A DNA stretch of 64,000 bases from Azonexus sp. R2A61 (GTDB lineage Bacteria > Pseudomonadota > Gammaproteobacteria > Burkholderiales > Rhodocyclaceae), in assembly GCF_021401135.1 (NCBI RefSeq), contig NZ_JACBFO010000003.1:558001-622000 (forward strand), written 5' to 3'. Below are positions 1-7,834 of this stretch, in pieces. The notes under the pieces were generated by a model. It had not been told where the DNA came from. It worked only from the letters and a program-made list of their open reading frames with translations, and did not search any database. Positions within the stretch are counted from its first letter, which is position 1; every line of letters begins with the position of its first letter. The position numbers and the translations under genes were made by a program.

Positions 1-817
1 TCGGATCGTCCTTGTCGAGCACCGTGCCGACACCGACAAACTTGACCGTGCCATCCGGCGGGCCGAGGTAGTCGACCGCCTTTTCTAGCCAGCTCCAGCG
101 GTCGTTGCGCATGGTCGGACTCTTGGCCTCGGCATCGGTAATCAGGTCGTCGCCCAGGAGCAGCTTGGGGCGGCTTGCCCCATGGAAGGTGCCGCGGATC
201 GCCTGCTCGGCACCGAAGGCTTCCATCTTGACACCGCTCTTGGTGGTGAAGTCACCGATCTTCCAGTTCTTCGTTGTGCCGCAGACCTCGGGGAAGTCGA
301 GCGCCAGTGCCGCGTTAAAAGTCAGCTCGACCTTAACGACTTCGAGCAGCTTGGTCGGCAGCTTCGTCTCGGCGCCGAGCATGGTGATGTAGTCGATGAA
401 GTACGGCAGCGTGGCGACGGCTGGCCAGCCGACTTCCTTGCGGATGCTCTCGCGCTGCAGCAGGGCGCGCACGGCACACCACACCGGGCCGACCTTGGTG
501 GTCAGCGAGGACTTTGCCTCACCCCGCGGTGCCACCCACCATTCCTTGCAGCCATCCGGCTGGTCGAGGATCTGCGGAAAGCGGACGAAGAAGTGATCGT
601 GGAAGTTCGATGCTGGCGGCCGGATGTGGTGTGACAGGTAGGTGTAGGCGAAGAATTTGAAGTCGCGGTCGACCAGCACCCGGCGCCGGCGCTCGGCGCG
701 GGCGGCTGGCGATGGGTCGAGGCCAATCGCCCGCGCCTCGGCATCTGCACGGGCGGCACGGGAGATTTCCCGGAGTTCTTCCAGGAAGTCTTTTTCGGTG
801 GTCTGGTTATTGGCCAT
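1..817 (-). CDS. phage terminase large subunit (partial, C-terminus beyond window)
   Basis: This is the N-terminal 272 residues of the packaging ATPase/nuclease that drives DNA into the prohead. The visible ATPase motifs are an atypical P-loop (APRGEAKSS, about residues 97-104) and a Walker-B-like LLLGDD about 110 residues later. The start ATG overlaps the upstream gene stop by 11 bp. In Mu the gp28 terminase follows gp27, and here the gp27 homologue lies 0.7 kb upstream with three small genes between. The nuclease domain is outside the window, so intactness cannot be judged. Confidence 0.88.
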   Translation of the reverse strand, partial: MANNQTTEKDFLEELREISRAARADAEARAIGLDPSPAARAERRRRVLVDRDFKFFAYTYLSHHIRPPASNFHDHFFVRFPQILDQPDGCKEWWVAPRGEAKSSLTTKVGPVWCAVRALLQRESIRKEVGWPAVATLPYFIDYITMLGAETKLPTKLLEVVKVELTFNAALALDFPEVCGTTKNWKIGDFTTKSGVKMEAFGAEQAIRGTFHGASRPKLLLGDDLITDAEAKSPTMRNDRWSWLEKAVDYLGPPDGTVKFVGVGTVLDKDDP

Positions 818-971
818 CGCGCAATGCAACCTTCACCGGTCCCTTGCAGGCTGACTGATGGCCATCGCGGCGTTGAATCACGCCGCATACCAGGCAATGC
901 GTCCAGCGAACGACGCCGTTTGGCGGCGCCCACTGATGGCGCTTTGGAAATTCCTTCTTGGCTTCAGCCAT
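807..971 (-). CDS. small cysteine-containing phage protein (54 aa)
   Basis: Too short for routine ORF calling but clearly in the operon: it overlaps the upstream gene by 8 bp and the terminase start by 11 bp. The product begins MAEAKKEFPKR and carries a CLVC pair plus a further Cys about 13 residues on, with His residues nearby, so a small zinc-binding fold is possible. I do not recognise the family. Position between the gp27 homologue and terminase suggests accessory cargo or a packaging-associated factor. Confidence 0.6.
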   Translation of the reverse strand: MAEAKKEFPKRHQWAPPNGVVRWTHCLVCGVIQRRDGHQSACKGPVKVALRDGQ

Positions 972-1149
972 GACACCCAATCCTCCGGAGCCGGGCGGGG
1001 CCCAGGCGCATCGCCCGGACGCGACCGTTCTTCGTTGCCGGCAAATGGTTCAGGCCGATCTCGAAGCGGCCCTTGTGCAGGTAGCCGAAGCGGCCCCCGT
1101 TCTTCGGACCGCCTCGGACATACCAGTGCGTTTCGCGGAAATCAGCCAT
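964..1149 (-). CDS. small hypothetical phage protein (61 aa)
   Basis: Begins MADFRETHWYV and ends with an Arg-rich tail. A GAGAG-like ribosome site precedes the ATG, and the gene starts 4 bp after the stop of the Acb2-like gene, so the two are probably translated together. The Trp/Tyr/Gly-rich first half suggests a small beta fold, but I recognise no family. It and its 54-aa neighbour form a two-gene insert behind the sponge candidate and before terminase. Confidence 0.55.
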   Translation of the reverse strand: MADFRETHWYVRGGPKNGGRFGYLHKGRFEIGLNHLPATKNGRVRAMRLGPARLRRIGCHG

Positions 1150-1153
1150 GCTC

Positions 1154-1474
1154 TCAGGACGGCTGGGCAATTGCCCGAACCAGCGCCATCAGACCGGTTT
1201 CGATGTCCGTCTTGCCAATCGCAGACCAGCGCATCGGCTCGGCACGCTCGAAGCGCCGCAGTTCGACGCACTCGTCGCTTGCTTCGTCTTCCGGCGCGCG
1301 CTTCGAGGCATTGGCAGCGGCGCGCTTAACCTCGTAGTCGGTGGAGAGACGCCCGGCAACTTCCGCCTGCAGGGCCAGCAATTCACGGCCCTTTTCCTTG
1401 ATGCGGTTCATCAGGTCGATTTCTTCCTGGCACAGCTCGCGGTAGCCGCTGATCTTGCGATGTTGGTTTTCCAT
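1154..1474 (-). CDS. Acb2/Tad1-type cyclic-oligonucleotide sponge candidate (anti-CBASS/anti-Thoeris)
   Basis: A 106-aa mostly helical protein. The N-terminal HRKISGYRELCQEEIDLMN and C-terminal W-SAIGKTDIETGLMALVRA-IAQP segments match what I know of the Acb2/Tad1 hairpin family, small phage proteins that bind cyclic di-/tri-nucleotides and block CBASS or Thoeris signalling. The helix-helix connector (about residues 45-80) is longer and more charged than in the roughly 90-aa relatives. A strong GGAGGA ribosome site precedes the ATG. Pseudomonas Mu-like phages are known to carry such genes. The family match is by eye; the ligand is unknown. Confidence 0.72.
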   Translation of the reverse strand: MENQHRKISGYRELCQEEIDLMNRIKEKGRELLALQAEVAGRLSTDYEVKRAAANASKRAPEDEASDECVELRRFERAEPMRWSAIGKTDIETGLMALVRAIAQPS

Positions 1475-1494
1475 GCTTCCTCCGTAAAAAATGG

Positions 1495-1992
1495 TTATCC
1501 GTAGGCTTTCGCCAATTCCTCACCGAACACCGGCAGCAGCTCGGCGAAGGCACCGGCCTGTTGCGGGTGGTTCTCTTGGATATAGGCCGCCAGGCGTTTG
1601 AGCACGTCCATGGCGATGCCGAGCTTGTCGGCCTCGGGCATCAGCGACTTACCGCCAGCGCGCAGCTTGGCCACCGTGTCACTCAGCGTAGCCATGGCCT
1701 TGGCCGCATCGACGGGCGATATCTCCGGATCTTGCAGCCCCTCCAGCAGCGCCTCGCAGCGCATCAGCGCAGCGGCGATGATGCGCCCCATGGCCTGCTC
1801 GATACCGCCGCCGGCGACGATCAGTGAGGCGGCGCGGAACTTGTCCCAGTCGGCGCCTTCCTGGCGGGCAGCCCGAAACCAGTTGCGCGCCGTCGCGTAG
1901 GGAACCCCTGCCTGGTCGGCCGCGGCTTCCAGCGGCAGGCCGCCGATGTAGGCACTGCGCAGCGTCATACGGGTTTCCGGCGGATGCGCCAT
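1495..1992 (-). CDS. DUF1804 / Mu gp27-like protein
   Basis: 165 aa, beginning MAHPPETR with an HTH-like N-terminal half (residues about 8-45, LEAAADQAGVPYATARNWFR) followed by a helical part. Family members sit directly before the large terminase in Mu-like phages and are thought to act as the small terminase or DNA-recognition partner. The start codon shares one base with the stop of the preceding gp26-like gene (TGATG). It is separated from terminase here by three small genes, unlike Mu. Confidence 0.82.
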   Translation of the reverse strand: MAHPPETRMTLRSAYIGGLPLEAAADQAGVPYATARNWFRAARQEGADWDKFRAASLIVAGGGIEQAMGRIIAAALMRCEALLEGLQDPEISPVDAAKAMATLSDTVAKLRAGGKSLMPEADKLGIAMDVLKRLAAYIQENHPQQAGAFAELLPVFGEELAKAYG

Positions 1993-2246
1993 CAGACGGC
2001 CCCCGGAAACTTTGCCCGCCCGGCAACGACATCACGGCCGCGTTCGGTGATCTGGGCCGCTTCGCCGTTCCAGCGCACCAGCCCCATTTCCTGCAGCCAG
2101 GTGAGGTCGGCACGGATCAGGTCGGCGCTACAGGCGATGCCGTGCACGGTCTCCATTTCGCTGCGCAGCCGCGGCACGGTGGCCAGCGGCTCGAAGAACA
2201 GCGTCGACAACAGGCTGCCGCGCCGGCGGATTTCGTGGTCGTTCAT
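1992..2246 (-). CDS. Mu gp26-like winged-helix protein
   Basis: 84 aa with a winged-helix pattern: helices around residues 10-45, then a short wing (LVRWNGEAAQITERGRDV). Mu gp26-type proteins of this size lie between gp25 and gp27 and have no settled function. Its ATG overlaps the upstream stop (ATGA) and its stop overlaps the next start, so it is the middle of a tightly coupled trio. Identification rests on size, fold pattern and position. Confidence 0.75.
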   Translation of the reverse strand: MNDHEIRRRGSLLSTLFFEPLATVPRLRSEMETVHGIACSADLIRADLTWLQEMGLVRWNGEAAQITERGRDVVAGRAKFPGAV

Positions 2247-2572
2247 GACATGCCCTTTTGCGTGATCTGGTTGAGGATCAGCCGCAGCGTGTCGGACTGG
2301 CCACGGTTCTCACCGACCAGCTGATTGACGGTCGCGGCCAGGCTGTTGATCGACTCGTACACCTTGGCCAGATCGGCGTGGTTGGGTGCGGCAGTAGACA
2401 CTGCCTCCAGGCTGGAGACATCCTTGTCGAGTTGCACGACCTTGGCGGCTAGCTTGCTCACGCGCTCGTTCGTCTTGTCGGAGCGCTTTTCCAGGTAGAG
2501 CCACACGCCGAGGGCGAACGTGCCCAGCATATTCACGGCCTGCAGCCAGACCTTGACGGTTTCGATATCCAA
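2243..2572 (-). CDS. DUF2730 / Mu gp25-like membrane-anchored coiled coil
   Basis: 109 aa. One hydrophobic segment near the N-terminus (about residues 8-28, LQAVNMLGTFALGVWLYL) is followed by a long heptad-rich helix, the DUF2730 layout. It is probably an inner-membrane anchored phage protein with a cytoplasmic coiled coil. It heads the gp25-gp26-gp27 trio. Function in Mu is unknown. Confidence 0.8.
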   Translation of the reverse strand: MDIETVKVWLQAVNMLGTFALGVWLYLEKRSDKTNERVSKLAAKVVQLDKDVSSLEAVSTAAPNHADLAKVYESINSLAATVNQLVGENRGQSDTLRLILNQITQKGMS

Positions 2573-2597
2573 GATTTCTCCCTAAGTGAATCGGCTT

Positions 2598-2834
2598 TTA
2601 GAAACGGGAAGCCGCCAGATCCAGATCTTCCTGGCAGGCGACACAGGTTTGAATGCCCGGCCAGGCTTCACGCCTACCCTGGGGAATGGGGTCTTCGCAG
2701 ACGGCGCAGCACTCGGCCGAGTCGGCCACGGTCTTGCCCTCCCAGGCCGCCATGGCGCGGGCATGGTCGGCGATAGCGTCCCGGCGCCAGCGCTCTTCCA
2801 GATCGCTGGCGCGCTCGAAGTCGCGGTTGTTCAC
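2598..2834 (-). CDS. TraR/DksA C4 zinc-finger protein
   Basis: 78 aa starting at a GTG embedded in the upstream stop (AAGTGA-type overlap). The C-terminal half contains CAVC...CVAC spaced as in the TraR/DksA zinc finger. Short TraR-like proteins enter the secondary channel of RNA polymerase and alter promoter response without ppGpp. In a Mu-like late or lysis region it may retune host transcription. GTG is preferred over internal ATGs because it conserves the coupling seen in neighbouring genes. Confidence 0.82.
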   Translation of the reverse strand: MNNRDFERASDLEERWRRDAIADHARAMAAWEGKTVADSAECCAVCEDPIPQGRREAWPGIQTCVACQEDLDLAASRF

Positions 2835-3355
2835 TGGCGCACCTCCAGCACCGCCGGAGTGCCAATGGCTTCCACCAGGTCGCTTGGCGCGGGGATGGCT
2901 GGCAACCTGGGGAACCAGGCGCCGGCCTCGCGGTAGATGCGGGCGGAAAAAGCACTGCAGATGAGGCCATTGCGGTCCTGCCGCGGCAATGGCAGGCGCA
3001 TCATCTTCCAGGCCGCGATACGGGCGAGGTCCAGGTAGTCGTAATGGATCTTCGTCCGCAGCAGAGCCAGAGCACAGGCCTTGACCCGGTCGCGGTCGAA
3101 GACCGGGCATTCGAAGATGTCGTAGTCGACGCTGGCGTACTGGGACAGCGGTATCAGCACGCCCTTGATGCCGTCCATCTCGGCCACGTAAAGGCCATCG
3201 TCGAGCCACAGCGCCGTGGCCGTGTGGGTGTAGGGGCTGCCGGTTATGCGCCGCGTCAGCGCCGGCAGGAACCCGTTACGCCGGCGTACAGCGATGAGGT
3301 CGCCGCTGAAGATCAGCCCTCGGCACTCGTCGTAGGTCACCGGCCCGGCCTTCAC
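2831..3355 (-). CDS. YiiX/C92-type permuted NlpC/P60 peptidase
   Basis: 174 aa from a GTG start overlapping the holin stop by 4 bp. It shows the permuted papain-like arrangement: a His in the YTHTATALWLDDG strand region (about residue 41) precedes the Cys in GLICSAFS (about residue 133). This is the order in YiiX/YebB-like (Peptidase_C92) enzymes that cleave peptidoglycan peptides or lipid-linked substrates. Lying in the lysis block, it could be a second cell-wall enzyme. No signal peptide is visible. Confidence 0.75.
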   Translation of the reverse strand: MKAGPVTYDECRGLIFSGDLIAVRRRNGFLPALTRRITGSPYTHTATALWLDDGLYVAEMDGIKGVLIPLSQYASVDYDIFECPVFDRDRVKACALALLRTKIHYDYLDLARIAAWKMMRLPLPRQDRNGLICSAFSARIYREAGAWFPRLPAIPAPSDLVEAIGTPAVLEVRQ

Positions 3356-3879
3356 TTGCCGCCTCCGAAGTTGGACAGCAGGCCGTCCTTCTCGCGACTG
3401 CCGCGGGAGGAACCGAACTCGAACTGGTGCGCGTCGCGCAGGCAGATGCCGAAGATGCCGGCGATGGTGGACAGTAGCGTCACCACCTCTGGCGGAATAT
3501 CCTTGCGGAAGAAGGCGAGCACCACCAGGCAGGCGATCAGGCCGGCGACGTCGAACAGTACCATGAGGTCGGCGCGGGTGTTGTGATAGCCGGCCTGGTG
3601 CAGTGCCACGTCGCGGGCGCGGGCGTCCCGGCGGTCGGCCAGGTAGGCCTGCTCCAGATCGGTGTCGGCCTTGAGCACCGCCATGTTGAATTCGTGGGCG
3701 AGCTGGGCATTGTGGCGCAGCGCCTCGACGGCCTCGGGGCCGGTCGGGGTGCCGGTGATCGTCTTGGCGATATCGATCACCTTTTCGGCGACGGCGACAG
3801 GCTTCTCGCCGACGCCGAAGTAACGCAGCAGCGAAGGGGCGAACTGGGCGAGCGCGAGGGCGATGCTGAGGGGTTCCAT
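3352..3879 (-). CDS. 3-TM holin (GTA/Mu-type holin family)
   Basis: 175 aa. A helical N-terminal part (MEPLSIALALAQFAPSLLRYF) is followed by hydrophobic segments near residues 107-125 and 130-146, with an LRDAHQFEFG motif just after. The pattern matches the three-TM holin family associated with gene-transfer-agent release. It follows the endolysin at once (one base apart) and couples to the peptidase through a GTGA overlap. Role: permeabilising the inner membrane for lysis. Confidence 0.75.
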   Translation of the reverse strand: MEPLSIALALAQFAPSLLRYFGVGEKPVAVAEKVIDIAKTITGTPTGPEAVEALRHNAQLAHEFNMAVLKADTDLEQAYLADRRDARARDVALHQAGYHNTRADLMVLFDVAGLIACLVVLAFFRKDIPPEVVTLLSTIAGIFGICLRDAHQFEFGSSRGSREKDGLLSNFGGGK

Positions 3880-4488
3880 TCAAACCTCCAGGAGATGATC
3901 GGCGAGCGGCGCCATGCCGCCCTTGAGCCAAGCGGAAACGTCGAAGCCGGGGCAGGTCTTCAGCCATTCGAACGGCTCGACGACGCCGTTCTTGTTCTGG
4001 TCCGGGGAAAGGTCGCGGTGGCCGACGATGCGCAGGCCGGAGACGGCGGCGATGTCGATGGCCCGGCTCGGCGTTAATCCCCCACGGCGGTCGGCCGGGC
4101 TGGGCTTGCCCGTGATGCGGGCGACTTCGGCGGTAACGACATGGCGCAGGCTGTCCCATTGGGCGGCAGTGAATCGGTCGGTGCCGACCAAGCAGATGCC
4201 GATGGCCGCGCGGTTGAAGCCAGCGGCCTGCGCCGGGATCTCGTCGACGTGGCGACCGGTCAGGACCGTGCCGCTCAGGTTGATGACGTAGTGGTAGCCA
4301 ATACTGGCCAGCCCGCGGTTCTGGCGGGCGCGCCATTCGTCACTACGACGGAAGCCACGCTGCCGATGCCAGGCGTCGATGGTCTGGGCAGGATTGAGGA
4401 ATGCCGGCGTTCCGGGCTGGCCGGACGACAGGCTCGCGCCATTAGGGCTGGCGGCGCAGTGAATGACGATGAGATTGATTGGGCGCAT
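3880..4488 (-). CDS. N-acetylmuramoyl-L-alanine amidase endolysin
   Basis: 202 aa, Amidase_2/PGRP-type. Zinc-ligand region IVIHCAAS near the N-terminus, the SIGYHYVI strand (about residues 62-69) and the later GHRDLSPDQNKNG His/Asp cluster are all present, so the enzyme looks intact. It cleaves the amide between MurNAc and the stem peptide during phage release. No signal peptide is seen, so export depends on the holin encoded next. It sits between a membrane protein and the holin. Confidence 0.9.
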   Translation of the reverse strand: MRPINLIVIHCAASPNGASLSSGQPGTPAFLNPAQTIDAWHRQRGFRRSDEWRARQNRGLASIGYHYVINLSGTVLTGRHVDEIPAQAAGFNRAAIGICLVGTDRFTAAQWDSLRHVVTAEVARITGKPSPADRRGGLTPSRAIDIAAVSGLRIVGHRDLSPDQNKNGVVEPFEWLKTCPGFDVSAWLKGGMAPLADHLLEV

Positions 4489-4591
4489 GTCCGCACGTTA
4501 CGCGCGCGGGCGGACTGGCTGCAGGATGAAGACTTTCGGGGGAAAGCAAAAGCCCCGCACTGGGCGGGGCTTGTCGGGGCGAGCAGCTAGC

Positions 4592-5110
4592 TCATGTCGG
4601 GCAGGCTTTGAGGGCGGCCTGGAAACGGTCTTGTACGAAGTAACGGCCACCGGTGCCGACTGCGCTCACCCCATCGCTCAGATGGCCGGCCGCCAGGACG
4701 CAATTGCGATAAGGGGCTGCGGCCGGGTTGTACTGCTGATCGCCCCATGCCCTCATGATCTCAATCAATGGGTCGAGCAACTTCACCGCTGCAGCGGCGT
4801 CTCCCCGCTTGTCGGCGTCGAGAAGCTGGGACTCGATGTCATGGAGATTGTTGGCCGTGATGCGTGCGGCCAGCTTGACGTCATTGTCGGACCATGTCTC
4901 GCCGGTTAGGCCGGCAGCGGCAATCGAAGGCGGGAGCGGGGCGCGCGTCAGGAACATGGCCGCGGCGCCCAAGATGGCAAGAACCACTACGGCGATCAGA
5001 AACCCGCCGCCAACGTACTCGGTAATCGACCACCCGCGTCGCTTGCCGGCGATGGCAAAACCGACCCAAGCACCGATAAAACCTGCAAGCACCATGACAC
5101 CCGGCAACAT
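4592..5110 (-). CDS. two-TM phage membrane protein of unknown function
   Basis: 172 aa with two N-terminal hydrophobic segments (about residues 4-20 and 34-55) joined by a basic loop, then a soluble helical domain with a Cys near residue 131 and one near the C-terminus. I do not recognise the family. It is the first gene after Mor and before the amidase, so an accessory lysis or superinfection role is plausible from position only. A GGAGAG ribosome site precedes the ATG. Confidence 0.65.
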   Translation of the reverse strand: MLPGVMVLAGFIGAWVGFAIAGKRRGWSITEYVGGGFLIAVVVLAILGAAAMFLTRAPLPPSIAAAGLTGETWSDNDVKLAARITANNLHDIESQLLDADKRGDAAAAVKLLDPLIEIMRAWGDQQYNPAAAPYRNCVLAAGHLSDGVSAVGTGGRYFVQDRFQAALKACPT

Positions 5111-5124
5111 GTCGTCTCTCCAAA

Positions 5125-5526
5125 TCAGAACAAATCCATCTGCCGCTCGTCGCGGACAATGTCAAAAGGATTGTAACCCGCGAGCGATTCCGGACTCTTT
5201 TTGCCGATGTACTGGACGTTGCGTTCGGTCATCTTGTACTTCCTTGCTACCTGAGCCACGGTCATGGAAGCGAGGTCTTCGATGACCTCCAGATATCGGG
5301 CGTTGCGAAGTGCTGCAGCGCAGGTCGCGATGTAGATTTCGTCGGCGCCGTAGTGGTCGTAGAAGAGCTTGGCCTTTTCTTTGCCGATCAACTCCTCAAG
5401 CTCCTTTTTCGGTGGTGACAACTGCAAGCCGCCCCAGCGCTTGACCATGGCAATGGCGGCTTCGAAATCGAGCAGTTCGACCAGGCGCTTGACGGTATCG
5501 GGCAGGATGTTGATGGGGGCATTCAT
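5125..5526 (-). CDS. mor: Mor family transcription activator
   Basis: 133 aa from the ATG that overlaps the GemA stop (ATGA). The C-terminal HTH (ASMTVAQVARKYKMTERNVQYIG) and preceding helical dimer domain match Mor/C proteins, which activate the middle and late promoters of Mu. Located after GemA and before the lysis block, exactly the Mu position. No second C-type gene is seen before the lysis genes. Confidence 0.87.
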   Translation of the reverse strand: MNAPINILPDTVKRLVELLDFEAAIAMVKRWGGLQLSPPKKELEELIGKEKAKLFYDHYGADEIYIATCAAALRNARYLEVIEDLASMTVAQVARKYKMTERNVQYIGKKSPESLAGYNPFDIVRDERQMDLF

Positions 5527-6122
5527 CCTAGACGTCCCTCCAGCATGCGCAGGGTCTCCAGGCATTCAGCCCAGGGCCAGGGATTGGAGACACGCTGCAT
5601 GATCTCGACCTGTTCCTTGCACCACTGCATGCCCAGACCGCGGTCGATCAGCTTGACCTGCAACTGCCCCCAGGCTTTTTTCAGGCGTTTCTTCTTCTCG
5701 ACCATCAAGGCCGAGACGATGCCGCGCAGGTGCTTTTGCTGACGCACCCAGGTCAGGCGCTTGATGCCGCCAGCCTTGCCGCCGGTGATGTTCTCGGCGA
5801 TGGATTCGGCGTAGGACCACGGGAGCTTCATGTCAGCCAGCAGCGCCTCAATCTTCTGGTAGTACGGCTCGCGGTCCAAGGTGGAAGGCGCGCCCGGGTG
5901 GCGACCGACGTCGCGGGCCTTGGCCGGCTTGGCGGCGCCGGCGCGGCGTAGATGATCCAGGACGCGGTCGGCCTGTTCCAGGTTGAGGGCTGTCGTGCTT
6001 CCGACCCCGGCGACCAGGCGCAGGATGGACTTGCGCTCGACATCGTCGATGCCGAGTTGGCGGCAGCTAGCGAAGATGGCGCGCTTGCGGGCGTCGAGCC
6101 AGGATGACTTGGTGGCGGTCAT
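5523..6122 (-). CDS. gemA: GemA / Mu gp16-like (DUF1018)
   Basis: 199 aa. A typical DUF1018 N-terminus (KRAIFASCRQLGIDDVERKSIL) is followed by a basic linker and a second helical domain with GIKRLTWVRQQ. In Mu, GemA modulates host gene expression and gyrase-related functions. It lies directly before mor with a 4-bp overlap, as in Mu and B3 relatives. Confidence 0.85.
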   Translation of the reverse strand: MTATKSSWLDARKRAIFASCRQLGIDDVERKSILRLVAGVGSTTALNLEQADRVLDHLRRAGAAKPAKARDVGRHPGAPSTLDREPYYQKIEALLADMKLPWSYAESIAENITGGKAGGIKRLTWVRQQKHLRGIVSALMVEKKKRLKKAWGQLQVKLIDRGLGMQWCKEQVEIMQRVSNPWPWAECLETLRMLEGRLG

Positions 6123-6124
6123 GA

Positions 6125-6565
6125 TCAGCTCGGCATTCCATTCAGGTGGATCGTCACCACCTGGATCTCGGTGCAGGTCTTGCGGAGCTGGCGGGTGAAT
6201 GCCTTGGCGTTGGTCCAGTACGGCGCCCAGGTTGATACGCTGGCCGTGGCCATGCGGGCGAGATCCTTGCGGAAGTCGGCAGAGTATCGACGGTTCTTGG
6301 CCATCTTCTGGAACTCTTCGCGCTTCTTCGCCGGGTACAGGTAACGCTTCATCTCACGGTGAAACTTGCGGGCCTCTTCGGCCTCGCCCTTTATCCACTC
6401 ACCCTTGAAAACGCCGTTCACATACACGACGATCCCTTGCCTGAGTTTGGCGATGGTCTGGATCTGCGCGGTGACCTTGTAGCCGTCGCAGATCAGCTCG
6501 ACCGCGCCGTAGTGGCCGGACAGTTCATTCTCGACTGCAGCCCATTGTTCCTTGGTGACGCTCAT
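6125..6565 (-). CDS. early phage protein of unknown function (146 aa)
   Basis: Starts MSVTKEQWAAVENEL with a good GGGAGA ribosome site. The centre is strongly basic (FHREMKRYLYPAKKREEFQK), suggesting nucleic-acid binding. Conserved hypothetical proteins like this sit before GemA in Mu-like phages. Stop and GemA start are separated by only 2 bp. Confidence 0.65.
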   Translation of the reverse strand: MSVTKEQWAAVENELSGHYGAVELICDGYKVTAQIQTIAKLRQGIVVYVNGVFKGEWIKGEAEEARKFHREMKRYLYPAKKREEFQKMAKNRRYSADFRKDLARMATASVSTWAPYWTNAKAFTRQLRKTCTEIQVVTIHLNGMPS

Positions 6566-6593
6566 GGTGTTCTCCCGTTAAAACCTTCTCTCG

Positions 6594-6614
6594 AAGCCCG
6601 CGATTAACGGGCTT
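6594..6614 (-). other. intercistronic hairpin in the early operon
   Basis: AAGCCCG and CGGGCTT form a 7-bp stem around a 7-base loop between two early genes. A second inverted pair (CCCGTTAA near 6576, TTAACGGG near 6604) overlaps it, so two structures exclude each other. There is no T-run on the transcript side, so an RNA-processing or translation switch is more likely than a terminator. Confidence 0.45.
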
Positions 6615-6632
6615 GAAGTGAGGGTTTCGGGT

Positions 6633-6929
6633 CTAGTGGGCTTTTGCTTTGTCGGTGGCTACCACCACCTTGACGTGGCGCTGCATGAAGTCGTCCAGGA
6701 CGGCCTTGAGGCGCTCCTGGTCGCCAGTCATGTGCGCCAGGGCAATTTTCGACAACTCGCCGGAGACGTCTTTGAGGATCGGCTCCAGGGCTTCCTTGCC
6801 TGCGCTGAAGCCCTGGAGCCACAACTCCTCCAGGCGCTTCAGCAACTCGAGCTCGGGAAGTGTGCAGATGCCGCAGGCTGACTCGATCACGGCCAGCTTG
6901 GCCTTCATGACGATGCTGTTCTGGTCCAT
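6633..6929 (-). CDS. small early phage protein (98 aa), unknown
   Basis: Begins MDQNSIVMKAKLAVIES, all-helical by composition, with a CGIC pair near residue 20. Start ATG shares a base with the RdgC stop (TGATG); a GTG one codon earlier is possible. No family recognised. It lies between rdgC and the hairpin region. Confidence 0.6.
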   Translation of the reverse strand: MDQNSIVMKAKLAVIESACGICTLPELELLKRLEELWLQGFSAGKEALEPILKDVSGELSKIALAHMTGDQERLKAVLDDFMQRHVKVVVATDKAKAH

Positions 6930-7834
6930 CACACCACCTCCCCGCCCAGTGCTTCAATCAGGCGCGGCAGGAAGCGCACCAGTTCGCCGGTCATCAGCGC
7001 GAAATCGGCGTCGAACTGCTCGTCGGCGCGCTCGGCGCTCTTCTCAGCTTCTTCCTTGAGGATGTCGAGGAAGGCCAGCCGCTTGATCTCCAGCTTCTCG
7101 GTGAGGACGAAGGAGATACGCTCGTCCCAGGTCAGCGCCAGGCGCGTCGGCAGCTTGCCGGCGGCGAGGTGGGCCTTGATCTCGGCGCCGACTTCGTCGC
7201 CCAGCGGATGGCGGACGTAGCGCACGGCGGCCTTTTCCTCGGCGGCCGATTTCAGCTCGCAATCGCGGTCGACCGTGAAACCGGCCGGGGCGTCGCCGCC
7301 GGCCAGCCAGTCGGCCATCGCCGACTGCGGCGAGAGCTGGGTGTGCAGTGCCTTCAGCGGGAACTCGTCGAGGCAGTGGCGCAGGTGTTCGATGACTTCC
7401 TCGGCCTTGGCCGGGCTGCCGGCGTCGACGACGAACCAGCCGTTGGTCGGATCGATCCAGACGAAGGTCGAGCGCTTGTGCGTGAAGGCGCGCGGCATCA
7501 GCTCCTCGGTGACGCGCTCCTTGATTTCCTTCATCTGCTTGCGGCCGGGCGGGTAGCCCTGCTGGTCGGCGATCTGCTCGGCGCGTTCCTGCGTCGTCTC
7601 GTTGACCACCGAAGACGGCAGCAGGCGCTGCTCGACGGCCAGCGCGATCAGCCATTGGCAATTTTGCGCATATACGATGGCGCCATCATTGCGCGGCGAT
7701 ACCCAGCCACGCGACATCGGCTGGTTGGACGGGCAGCGGGTAAATTCGCCACGCGCCAGTTGCTCTTCCAGTTGCTTGAGCGAGATCGCCCAAGTAGCGG
7801 GCAGGCGGTAAATTTGAAGATTCTTGAACCACAT
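6929..7834 (-). CDS. rdgC: RdgC recombination-associated protein (phage copy)
   Basis: 301 aa, almost the length of chromosomal RdgC (303 aa in E. coli). Begins MWFKNLQIYRL and has the typical SPRNDGAIVYAQNC and KEIKERVTEELMPRAF blocks. RdgC forms a ring dimer around DNA, binds double strands without sequence preference and counteracts RecA loading. Its start overlaps the Gam stop, so the two DNA-binding proteins are co-translated. The chosen ATG matches the family start; a GTG one codon earlier is the alternative. Confidence 0.9.
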   Translation of the reverse strand: MWFKNLQIYRLPATWAISLKQLEEQLARGEFTRCPSNQPMSRGWVSPRNDGAIVYAQNCQWLIALAVEQRLLPSSVVNETTQERAEQIADQQGYPPGRKQMKEIKERVTEELMPRAFTHKRSTFVWIDPTNGWFVVDAGSPAKAEEVIEHLRHCLDEFPLKALHTQLSPQSAMADWLAGGDAPAGFTVDRDCELKSAAEEKAAVRYVRHPLGDEVGAEIKAHLAAGKLPTRLALTWDERISFVLTEKLEIKRLAFLDILKEEAEKSAERADEQFDADFALMTGELVRFLPRLIEALGGEVV

